Shown here: piece after piece, positions 1 through 5,972 of the stretch
Numbering within the stretch: the first letter of the stretch is position 1
Layout: the number at the start of each line of letters is the position of its first letter
Assembly (NCBI GenBank): GCA_004552385.1
Contig: SFOL01000102.1
Location: 1-5,972 of the forward strand
Length of the DNA stretch: 5,972 bases
Direction: 5' to 3'
DNA from: Bacteroidales bacterium
GTDB lineage: Bacteria > Bacteroidota > Bacteroidia > Bacteroidales > Marinilabiliaceae
The notes under the pieces: model-generated
Databases searched by the model: none
What the model was told of the DNA's origin: nothing
The model's input: only the letters and a program-made list of their open reading frames with translations
Program-made: the position numbers and the translations under genes

Positions 1-294
1 GAAGACTTCGTATTCCTCGACCCGCCGTACGACAGCGAGTTCTCCACCTACGCCGGCAATGCATTCACGAGGGAAGACCAGGCCCGCCTCGCGTCATACA
101 TGATAAACGAATGCGAAGCCAAATGGATGCTCATCATAAAGCACACCGACTTCATATACAGCCTGTATGACCATCAAGGGATAAACATACGCGCGTTCGA
201 CAAGGAGTACCTGGTGAGCTTCATGAACCGCAACAACAAGAAGGCGACCCACCTGCTCATAACGAACTACCGCCTCCCTACCGAGACAAATTAA
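1..294 (+). CDS. D12-class DNA adenine-N6 methyltransferase, C-terminal part (5' end outside window)
   Basis: The reading frame is open from base 1 and stops at TAA 292-294, so 97 C-terminal residues are present and the N-terminal AdoMet-binding motif (FxGxG) lies upstream of the window. Residues 5-10 read FLDPPY, the DPPY catalytic motif IV of adenine-N6 methyltransferases, followed by the Y-x-G-N-x-F-T-x-x-D-Q segment that usually follows it in the D12 (Dam/DpnM-like) class. Near the C-terminus the stretch YLVSFMNRNNKKATHLLITN is also typical of that class. Family members transfer a methyl group from AdoMet to N6 of adenine in a short DNA site, often GATC; the target here cannot be read from this fragment. 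It could be a solitary enzyme, part of a restriction system, or a prophage gene: only the upstream sequence would tell. The internal ATG at 100 is not the start, because the catalytic motif lies before it. Confidence 0.88.
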   Translation, partial: EDFVFLDPPYDSEFSTYAGNAFTREDQARLASYMINECEAKWMLIIKHTDFIYSLYDHQGINIRAFDKEYLVSFMNRNNKKATHLLITNYRLPTETN

Positions 295-321
295 GGTCAG
301 ATTTTTTAGTCGGTCAAAAAG

Positions 322-339
322 TAATTTTGCGTACTTTTG
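322..339 (+). promoter_or_regulatory. Tandem Bacteroidetes-type -7 elements upstream of the glycosyltransferase gene
   Basis: TAATTTTG (322-329) and TACTTTTG (332-339) both match the TAnnTTTG -7 consensus of the Bacteroidetes primary sigma factor and are offset by exactly 10 bases. A clean TTTG -33 box is not visible at the expected 19-21 bases upstream; the T-run at 302-307 is the only candidate and is imperfectly placed. The downstream element would start transcription near 345-347, giving a leader of about 27 nt to GTG 373 or about 84 nt to GTG 430. The rest of the gap 295-372 shows no convincing terminator hairpin for the upstream methyltransferase gene. Confidence 0.6.
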
Positions 340-372
340 TGAAATAACTAAAGTGGAAAGTTATGCGCGACC

Positions 373-1566
373 GTGCTTTTCGCAGCCGTCGCAGACCCAC
401 TCGAGAGAAAAGAACTAACAACGGAAGACGTGAACACGACCGACATCATCGTTGTGTCATTACTGGGCATTGCACTGGCATGGCAAATATTCTATTGGGT
501 ATTCTTCATGTTCCGAGTGCGAAAGAAGCCGCGCAACATGACCGTACAGCTGCCACCGGTGAGCGTGGTGGTATGCGCTCGCAACGAGGAGGACAACCTG
601 CGACGGCTGATTCCCGCCCTCGTAGGCCAGAAGTACCCGTCAGCCAAGCAGATAGTGATAGTTGACGACTGCTCGACGGACGACACCCCCTTGGTTCTGG
701 CCCGGATGCGCGAGGAGCACCCCGAGGTCTACACGACCACCATACCTGGCGACAAGAAATTCAAGCACAGCAAGAAGCTGGCGATAACAGTCGGGATAAA
801 AGCCGCCAAGCACAACCACATAGTCTTCATAGACGCCGACTGCAGGCCAGCGTCGGAGAACTGGCTGACGCTCATGGCGGAAGGATACGCCGACAGCGGC
901 AAGGAGATGGTTATAGGCTACGGGAGGTACGCTCGTCACGCGGGTCTGCTGAACTTGATGATCAGATATGAGACCTTCTGGAACGCCGTTCAATATATCG
1001 GTTTCGCCAAAGCCTTGCGCCCTTTCATGGGCGTGGGGCGCAACATGTCTTACACCAAAGAGCTGTTTGACAGGAGCTCAAAATTTCGCAACAACCTCAA
1101 CATCAAGTCGGGCGACGACGACCTGTTCGTGAGCGAGATGGGCACAAAGGGAAACACGGCGTGCGTGTTCGAGGGTCCCGCCCACACGATAAGCGAGCCC
1201 AAGGCGACATGGCTTGACTACTCAGCCCAAAAGAGCCGCCACCTGACGACCTGCGGGTTCTACCCCGCCTCGGTCAAATTCTGGCTGACGACAGAAAGCT
1301 TGTCGCGCGCGGTGTTCTGGATAAGCGCGGTCGTCGGCATAGTGGCAGGCGCACTTGGCGGGAACGAAATATTATTGCTCTCGGCGTCGGCCGCGTTGGC
1401 AATTCGCACAATAATGATATACGCAGCTATGGGTCTATCGGCCAATGCGATGGGCGAGAGCCGCATGTGGATGCTCGCCCTGCCCATGGACATAGCAATC
1501 CCCTGTATGCAGGCGGCCGCATGGCTGACCGGCACAGCAACTCAAAGCCGCAACACATGGAAATAA
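373..1566 (+). CDS. Membrane-anchored family 2 glycosyltransferase
   Basis: This is a processive-type GT-A glycosyltransferase with an N-terminal membrane anchor (about residues 25-47), a cytoplasmic catalytic domain and about three C-terminal membrane segments (about 310-388). Catalytic landmarks in the 397-residue reading are VSVVVCARNEEDNL (63-76), DDCSTDDT (98-105, nucleotide-sugar binding), DAD at 154-156 (metal-binding DxD), GDDDLF at 247-252 (with the likely general base) and QKSRH at 286-290, a variant of the Q-x-x-R-W motif. Family members move sugar from a nucleotide donor to a lipid or growing glycan; donor and acceptor cannot be predicted here. No ATG is in frame at the 5' end. 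GTG 373 is the outermost start; GTG 430 is at least as likely, since it puts the first membrane segment about five residues in, as in similar proteins, and has an A-rich stretch plus GGAAG just before it. The 3' end overlaps the sigma factor gene by 10 nt. Confidence 0.88.
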   Translation: MLFAAVADPLERKELTTEDVNTTDIIVVSLLGIALAWQIFYWVFFMFRVRKKPRNMTVQLPPVSVVVCARNEEDNLRRLIPALVGQKYPSAKQIVIVDDCSTDDTPLVLARMREEHPEVYTTTIPGDKKFKHSKKLAITVGIKAAKHNHIVFIDADCRPASENWLTLMAEGYADSGKEMVIGYGRYARHAGLLNLMIRYETFWNAVQYIGFAKALRPFMGVGRNMSYTKELFDRSSKFRNNLNIKSGDDDLFVSEMGTKGNTACVFEGPAHTISEPKATWLDYSAQKSRHLTTCGFYPASVKFWLTTESLSRAVFWISAVVGIVAGALGGNEILLLSASAALAIRTIMIYAAMGLSANAMGESRMWMLALPMDIAIPCMQAAAWLTGTATQSRNTWK

Positions 1567-2174
1567 AACCCAACGCACACTCAGACAAAGCCCTGTATGA
1601 CATGGAGTTGGTGGAACGCGCCAAAAGCGGCGACGAGAAAGCCTACGCCAAACTGCTATCGCGATATAGGGACTCGATATACTTCATGCTGCTAAAGATG
1701 GTGGGCAGCAAAGTGGATGCGGAAGACCTGACCATAGAGGCGTTCGGCAAGGCATTCAGGAACATAGAGCTCTACTCACCCAACTACGCATTCTCGACAT
1801 GGCTGTTCAAGATAGCCTCGAACAACGGCATAGACTTCTTGAGGCGCAAAAAGGCCAAAGTGGTGTCTATAGACCAGGAGAGCGACGACAAGGAGGATGG
1901 GGGCGCACGGCAGATAACCATCTGCGATGACGAGCCGGACCCGTCGGAGAGCATGATAAGGAGCCAGACCGTGGAGACAGTGCGCGCCGTGGTGGACAAG
2001 CTGAAGCCTCGCTACAAGAGGCTTGTGGAGCTCCGGTATTTCAAAGAGTTGACCTACGAAGAGATAGCCGAGCAACTGGAGATGCCCATAGGCACCGTGA
2101 AGGCGCAACTGTTCCGCAGCCGCGAGCTTCTGTATAACATCTTGAAAAACACAGAAACAGCACAAGACAGATGA
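1557..2174 (+). CDS. Sigma-70 family (ECF-like) RNA polymerase sigma factor
   Basis: The 205-residue protein has the two-domain layout of ECF sigma factors, which bind core RNA polymerase and direct it to alternative promoters. Region 2 covers about residues 14-105: the core-binding and -10-recognition helices include AEDLTIEAFGKAFRNI (from 55) and the FSTWLFKIASNNGIDFLRRK stretch. An acidic linker (SDDKEDGG, then DDEPDPSES) leads to region 4 from about 145, with KPRYKRLVELRYFKELTYEE and a helix-turn-helix at about 166-191 (IAEQLEMPIGTVKAQLFRSR). ATG 1557 is chosen because it sits just before the glycosyltransferase stop and gives a usual length; ATG 1467 would overlap that gene by 100 nt. 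The stop overlaps the rsmG start as ATGA, so translation is probably coupled. The sequence resembles a widely kept Bacteroidales sigma factor rather than the polysaccharide-locus type. No anti-sigma gene lies next to it, so its control is unknown. Confidence 0.92.
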   Translation: MEIKPNAHSDKALYDMELVERAKSGDEKAYAKLLSRYRDSIYFMLLKMVGSKVDAEDLTIEAFGKAFRNIELYSPNYAFSTWLFKIASNNGIDFLRRKKAKVVSIDQESDDKEDGGARQITICDDEPDPSESMIRSQTVETVRAVVDKLKPRYKRLVELRYFKELTYEEIAEQLEMPIGTVKAQLFRSRELLYNILKNTETAQDR

Positions 2175-2800
2175 GCATAGTAGAGACATATTTCCGCGAC
2201 CTGACGGAGAAGCAGAAGGAGCAGTATGACATGCTCCAGCCCCTCTATGACGACTGGAACTCGAAGATAAACGTAATATCGCGCAAAGACATAGGCCAGC
2301 TGATGACTCACCACGTGCTTCACGCCCTGGCCATAGCCAAATACACTCGCTTCACGCCCGGGACCCGCATTGCGGACATCGGCACGGGCGGCGGCTTCCC
2401 CGGCATACCTCTAGCCATAATGTTTCCCGACTGCGAATTTACGCTGGTGGACTCGATAGGCAAGAAGATAAAAGTGGTGGAAGAGGTATCCAAGAGCCTG
2501 GGGCTGACCAACGTGACGGCCATAAAGTCGCGATCGGAGGAGCTGAAAGGCGAGTTTGACTTCGTGACGGGTCGCGGCGTGACAAAGCTGCCCGAGTTCG
2601 TGCAGCAGACGCGACACCTGATAAGCCGCAAACAGCGCAACGCGGTCATGAACGGCATCCTGTACCTGAAGGGTGGCGACCTATCGGCCGAGCTGCAACC
2701 GTTCAGAAAGACTGGCGCATGGTGCGACATAGCCACATATTTCCCTGGGATAGAATATTTTGAGGAGGACAAAAAAGTTGTTTACATTGAGATTTACTAA
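2171..2800 (+). CDS. rsmG: 16S rRNA (guanine527-N7)-methyltransferase RsmG (GidB)
   Basis: RsmG uses AdoMet to methylate N7 of G527 in the 530 loop of 16S rRNA during small-subunit maturation; loss of the enzyme in other bacteria gives low-level streptomycin resistance. The 209-residue protein has the usual family length. Visible signatures are WNSKINVISRKDI (29-41), followed by the conserved His region THHVLHAL, the AdoMet-binding loop DIGTGGGFPGIPLAI (glycines at about 71-78), the VDS-x-x-K-K acidic strand that binds the ribose, and the GRGVTKLPEFV segment corresponding to the A-R-A-V motif of the family. ATG 2171 overlaps the sigma factor stop by 4 nt (ATGA), so no separate promoter is expected. 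The 3' end overlaps the exported amidase gene. Isoleucine is written ATA in 13 of 18 cases. Confidence 0.95.
   Translation: MSIVETYFRDLTEKQKEQYDMLQPLYDDWNSKINVISRKDIGQLMTHHVLHALAIAKYTRFTPGTRIADIGTGGGFPGIPLAIMFPDCEFTLVDSIGKKIKVVEEVSKSLGLTNVTAIKSRSEELKGEFDFVTGRGVTKLPEFVQQTRHLISRKQRNAVMNGILYLKGGDLSAELQPFRKTGAWCDIATYFPGIEYFEEDKKVVYIEIY
2762..2769 (+). promoter_or_regulatory. Shine-Dalgarno-like GAGGAGGA inside the end of rsmG
   Basis: GAGGAGGA contains a perfect AGGAGG (2763-2768) and ends nine... nt-scale spacing before TTG 2778: bases 2769-2777 separate the AGGAGG core from it. Strong Shine-Dalgarno sequences are uncommon in Bacteroidetes, and this one also encodes Glu-Glu in rsmG, so it could be coincidental. 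It is the main reason to prefer TTG 2778 over TTG 2760, whose start codon abuts the motif. Confidence 0.45.
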
Positions 2801-5513
2801 AGTAATAAGCCTCATTGCAACGCTATTTGCGACCACCTGCACCCCCGCCACATCACAAGTAAAATCAGTAATAGGTGAGATAGACATCAGAGCCCTCGCC
2901 AAGATTCTGGCCGGGCCATACACCCAGCTGCCACAGCCGCTTAACGTGAAATCGGCGGTGGCGGACGGAGGGGTGATACGCATAAAACTATCAGACAACG
3001 CGTCTATGCTGATGCTCACGCCCCGCCAGATGGACGCGGCGCGCGACAGTGTGCGCCTATGGTGCGGAAAGGCCACGGCCGACGTGAAATTCTACACACA
3101 AAAAGACGACCTAAAGAGCCTACTGATAAAGGACGACACGCCGGGCGGGCGCCCCGCCCAAGGCTCGCCCGTGAGACGTGTAGACGACGGTCACGACGGA
3201 GCGTTGACGGGGCGCAACATAGCCCTGTGGCCCAGCCACGGACGCTACTATGAGCCGTCGTTGGACCGATGGGAATGGCAGAGGGGGCGCCTCTTCACCA
3301 CGGTGGAGGACTTGCTTACGCCTTCAATAACCCTACCCTTCCTCATCCCGATGCTGGAGAACGCCGGGGCCACAATATACACCCCGCGCGAGCGAGACAC
3401 GACGCGCACAGCCGTCATAATAGACAACACCGACAAAGGCTACAGCGCGACCCGGCAGGCCACAAGGAGCACCGCTGGTTTTGGCCACTACAAGAGCTTA
3501 GGCGACAGGGAGAACCCGTTCACCAAGGGCACGGCGTACGTATACGAGAAAATGGACGCCACGACCGACTCCATAGTATTCAGAGGTAAAACAGCGGCCA
3601 GCGGCCCTATGATGGTATACGTTGCCTACACCGCCATAAGCGGCGGGGCCCCCATAGGAGGCGCTGAGGTCACGGTGCGTCACGGCGATGGCGAGGCGCA
3701 CTACAGGCTGGATCAGCGGCGCGGTGGCGGCATGTGGATGCCGCTGGGCGTGCTGCCATTCCGACAGGGTCGCGAATGGAGCGTGACGATAAAGGGCGAC
3801 GGCACGCTGTCGGCCGACGCTGTGAGGATAGGCGGCGGCATGGGCACCGTGGAGCGCGGAGGCGAGACGAGCGGAATGCCGGCATGGGCCGAGGCCGCCA
3901 GGTATTACTTGCAGACCGATGGTTTCGACTATGACAAAGTGCTGAGCGTAAGCAACGGCGCACACGAATATACCGATGACATAAACGCCCGCGGCGAATG
4001 GGTGAACGCCCTTGTGAACGAGAAAAAGATAGCCATAGACCTGGCCTTCGCGCTTCACACGGACGCATTCGTGACGCACTGCGACTCAACGATAGGCACA
4101 CTCGCCCTCTTCACAACGAGCAAAAACGGCCAGACGACATATCCCGACGGGCGAAGCCGAGCCACGTCACGCCAACTGGCAGGATACGTGTCGGCCTCCG
4201 TATTGGCCGACATAAGACGCGTATGGGATCGCGACTGGACATTCCGCGGGCTTGCGGACAAGCGATATGCCGAGAGCCGCCGCCCCGACGTACCCGCCCT
4301 GCTGCTTGAGCTGATGAGCCACCAGAACGTGGCGGACATAAGGCTTGGCCTGCACCCCGCATTCCGCCGCGACATGGCACGGGCTATTTACAAGGGCATA
4401 GCGCGATACCTGTGCGGACCAGACGTAGCCATAACGCCACTGCCGCCATCGCACATGGAGGTCAGGCTATCGGCCGCAGACAGCGTCACGGTGATGTGGG
4501 CGGCCACGGTTGACACACTTGAGCCCTCGGCCACAGCAGACCGCTTTGCAGTGTATGAGGGAGAGCGGATGGTGGGGATTACCAGCTCCACGAGCATAAC
4601 AATACATCAGCCTCAAGACGGCGTGGTGAGGACATATAGCGTGGTGGCGATAGGCCCGGGCGGGAGGTCCATGCCCTCAGAGAGCCTGCCCGCCTGCATT
4701 TGGCGTGGTGGACGCCAGGCTCTGCTGGTAGAGGGGATGGACAGGCTGGCGGGTCCGGACTTCATACAGTGCACAGAATGGGCCGGAGCAGTGCCGGCGA
4801 GAGACGCGGGCGTGCCGTGGCCGGGCGACGTATACACAGTAGGTGACCAGTATGACTATGACCAGAGCCACGAATGGGAAGACGATGACGCGCCAGGATG
4901 CGGAGCCTCATACTCCGACATGGAGATGAAAGCCTTACGCGGCGGTGCCACACGCAGCCTCGGACACTCTGAGGTCGCCAAGCTGATGCGCATGGCGGGC
5001 TACACGTTCACATCGCAAAGCAAAGAGGCCTTTGACGCCGACACGACGGCATATGGAGCAAAAGGCTTCGACTTGGTGAGAATAAGCCTGGACCGGCAGC
5101 GGACCACAACATATGGCGACGCCGGCCGCCGGCACAGCATTTACACACCGGGCTTTTGCCGGCACGTGGAGGCGATAAAGGCTGGCGGCAGCCGCATAGT
5201 GATAAGCGGTCGATTTGTCGGCACTGACGCGACAGCTGACAGCACACGCGCCTGGTGCGCCAACACGCTCGGATTCAAGCCTCGCAGCGGTCACGCCTCG
5301 CGAACGCTAATACTGAAAGTCAAAGGTAAAGAACCCGTGGCGCGATGGATGCGCGAAAACACTCTGCCCCCCCCGACGGATGCGGCCTCATGGCATCAGA
5401 CCGTCGACGCCATTGAGCCTGCCTCGGCGGCAGCCAAGACGGTATGCCGCTATGCGGACTCTCTGACATCGGCCGCGGTGGAGTATGGCAACATCCTGGT
5501 GACCGGCTTTTAA
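2778..5513 (+). CDS. Exported N-acetylmuramoyl-L-alanine amidase (Amidase_3 fold) with golvesin-like insert and FN3-like domain
   Basis: The 911-residue protein starts with a signal peptide (positive residues 5 and 8, hydrophobic core 9-18, likely cleavage after ATS at 24-26), so it acts in the periplasm or outside. The amidase fold is split. Its first half has SHGRYY (His154) and TVEDLLT (Glu177), matching the first His and the Glu zinc ligands. A golvesin-like beta domain follows at about 213-355 (VIIDNTD, LDQRRGGGMWMPLG, ADAVRIGGGMG). The fold resumes at about 374-539 with ALHTDA (His427, third ligand) and PALLLELMSHQN (Glu511, catalytic). An FN3-like domain spans about 555-639, then a C-terminal domain with QYDYDQSHEW and GASYSDMEMKAL that I cannot name. 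Such enzymes cut between MurNAc and L-Ala in peptidoglycan; activity here is inferred from kept ligands. Relatives are often labelled xanthan lyase because of the golvesin domain. No ATG occurs near the start; TTG 2778 follows a Shine-Dalgarno motif, and TTG 2760 or 2787 are alternatives. Confidence 0.85.
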   Translation: MFTLRFTKVISLIATLFATTCTPATSQVKSVIGEIDIRALAKILAGPYTQLPQPLNVKSAVADGGVIRIKLSDNASMLMLTPRQMDAARDSVRLWCGKATADVKFYTQKDDLKSLLIKDDTPGGRPAQGSPVRRVDDGHDGALTGRNIALWPSHGRYYEPSLDRWEWQRGRLFTTVEDLLTPSITLPFLIPMLENAGATIYTPRERDTTRTAVIIDNTDKGYSATRQATRSTAGFGHYKSLGDRENPFTKGTAYVYEKMDATTDSIVFRGKTAASGPMMVYVAYTAISGGAPIGGAEVTVRHGDGEAHYRLDQRRGGGMWMPLGVLPFRQGREWSVTIKGDGTLSADAVRIGGGMGTVERGGETSGMPAWAEAARYYLQTDGFDYDKVLSVSNGAHEYTDDINARGEWVNALVNEKKIAIDLAFALHTDAFVTHCDSTIGTLALFTTSKNGQTTYPDGRSRATSRQLAGYVSASVLADIRRVWDRDWTFRGLADKRYAESRRPDVPALLLELMSHQNVADIRLGLHPAFRRDMARAIYKGIARYLCGPDVAITPLPPSHMEVRLSAADSVTVMWAATVDTLEPSATADRFAVYEGERMVGITSSTSITIHQPQDGVVRTYSVVAIGPGGRSMPSESLPACIWRGGRQALLVEGMDRLAGPDFIQCTEWAGAVPARDAGVPWPGDVYTVGDQYDYDQSHEWEDDDAPGCGASYSDMEMKALRGGATRSLGHSEVAKLMRMAGYTFTSQSKEAFDADTTAYGAKGFDLVRISLDRQRTTTYGDAGRRHSIYTPGFCRHVEAIKAGGSRIVISGRFVGTDATADSTRAWCANTLGFKPRSGHASRTLILKVKGKEPVARWMRENTLPPPTDAASWHQTVDAIEPASAAAKTVCRYADSLTSAAVEYGNILVTGF

Positions 5514-5564
5514 GCATTTGAAGCTCATAACGGCAGTATAACCCCACCCCTTGATAACGGAAAT

Positions 5565-5596
5565 CGCCCAAGCCTCGAGAAAATGAGACTTGGGCG
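5565..5596. terminator. Hairpin between convergent genes, probable bidirectional terminator
   Basis: Arms CGCCCAAGCCTC (5565-5576) and GAGACTTGGGCG (5585-5596) enclose an 8-base loop. Eleven of twelve positions pair on the + strand, with one C-A mismatch; on the - strand transcript the same position becomes a G-U wobble, so the stem is complete there. The downstream U-tracts are short (GCTTT on the + side, ATTT on the - side). Its place between the stop of the amidase gene (5513) and the stop of the opposing sigma gene (5679) fits termination of both. Apart from this hairpin, I see nothing else in 5514-5678. Confidence 0.72.
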
Positions 5597-5678
5597 GCTT
5601 TACATAAAAAAGAAACTTCAATAAGAAGAAACACTCCCATATTTTGCGCAAGGCGACATCGCAGGCTTCTTGAGAAAA

Positions 5679-5972
5679 TCACATGACTGAAGCGCACATC
5701 TCGCGCAGATGCCTGACGGCGTATTGGTAACGGCTCGTGGCCGTATTGATGCTAATGTTCAACTGCTTGGAAATATCGCAAAACTTGACATCTTGCATAC
5801 GCAACAGAAAGACGCTTCGAAGATTATCGGGTAAATCTTTAGCTTTCTGTTCCAACAAGTTTAAGCGATCCTCACGCTCACGCACGACCTCGACGGGCAC
5901 ATCACAAGCATTTGACAACTTAGCATTGGCCGCATCATCAAAATCTGTCGCTACAAAAAGTCTGTTTTTCAC
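5679..5972 (-). CDS. ECF sigma factor, region 4 part (5' end outside window)
   Basis: Read on the - strand, the frame runs in from the right edge and stops at TGA (5681-5679), leaving about 98 codons. Residues about 37-60 (LNLLEQKAKDLPDNLRSVFL, then LRMQ) and 61-90 form sigma region 4, with a helix-turn-helix in VKFCDISKQLNISINTATSR followed by the basic YQYAVRHLREM end. This domain contacts the -35 element and the beta flap of RNA polymerase. Region 2 must lie beyond the window, since full proteins are usually about 170-190 residues; the GTG at the very edge is therefore probably internal. The type resembles sigma factors of Bacteroidetes sugar-uptake loci, whose FecR-like anti-sigma gene commonly follows directly; here the next gene on that side is convergent, so no anti-sigma follows. 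GC content (about 47% over 5701-5972) is well below that of the neighbouring amidase gene. Confidence 0.85.
   Translation of the reverse strand: MKNRLFVATDFDDAANAKLSNACDVPVEVVREREDRLNLLEQKAKDLPDNLRSVFLLRMQDVKFCDISKQLNISINTATSRYQYAVRHLREMCASVM

Noticed and set aside
1..294. A restriction-modification or phage-defence system around the methyltransferase
   Set aside because: Only the C-terminal end of the enzyme is present and the next genes are envelope and housekeeping functions; no nuclease or partner gene is in the window.
1467..1556. Extension of the sigma factor to ATG 1467
   Set aside because: It would overlap the glycosyltransferase gene by 100 nt and add residues unlike a sigma N-terminus; ATG 1557 gives normal length and spacing.
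2778..2858. Lipoprotein signal around Cys21 of the amidase
   Set aside because: The residues before the Cys (FATTC) have Thr at -1, which does not fit a lipobox; a standard signal peptidase site after ATS fits better.
3498..4079. Long - strand open frame of 193 codons opposite the amidase gene
   Set aside because: It lies wholly antisense to a well-supported gene, its product has no recognisable domain, and GC-rich sequence readily produces such open shadow frames.
2778..5513. Xanthan lyase as the function of the large exported protein
   Set aside because: Only the golvesin-like carbohydrate-binding type domain supports that label; the catalytic motifs are those of an amidase.
1..5972. CRISPR arrays, tRNA or rRNA genes, insertion sequences
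   Set aside because: I saw no regularly spaced repeats, cloverleaf patterns, transposase motifs or paired terminal inverted repeats on either strand.

Overview
The window looks like chromosomal DNA of a fairly GC-rich member of the Bacteroidales, possibly of the Muribaculaceae type. Three things point there: Bacteroidales-type -7 promoter motifs (TAnnTTTG) before the main gene block, a sigma factor and a signal-peptide amidase/golvesin protein that resemble Bacteroidales families, and very tight gene packing with little use of Shine-Dalgarno sequences. Isoleucine codons are strongly skewed to ATA despite the high GC content. The lineage is inferred from protein character and not from a search.

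Layout. (1) 1-294: the 3' end of a D12-class adenine-N6 DNA methyltransferase gene, cut by the window edge. (2) 295-372: a short AT-rich gap with two overlapping-register TAnnTTTG motifs, the likely promoter of the next block. (3) 373-5513: four + strand genes that overlap end to start. They are a membrane-anchored family 2 glycosyltransferase, a sigma-70 family (ECF-like) sigma factor, the 16S rRNA methyltransferase RsmG, and a ~910-residue exported protein with an N-acetylmuramoyl-L-alanine amidase fold, a golvesin-like insert, an FN3-like domain and a C-terminal domain I cannot name. (4) 5514-5678: a convergent intergenic region with one strong hairpin, probably a terminator serving both strands. 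(5) 5679-5972: the 3' part of a second ECF sigma factor gene on the - strand, cut by the right edge and clearly lower in GC.

How the parts work together. The overlaps (10 nt, 4 nt, about 23 nt) suggest a single co-transcribed and partly translationally coupled unit. It mixes envelope functions (glycosyl transfer, peptidoglycan cleavage), transcription control and ribosome maturation. Any functional link beyond co-expression is inference. Nothing here amounts to a defence system, CRISPR array, mobile element or RNA gene. The most distinctive items are the amidase split by a golvesin insert with its TTG start inside rsmG, the non-ATG starts, the ATA codon bias, and two sigma factors with no anti-sigma gene visible beside them.
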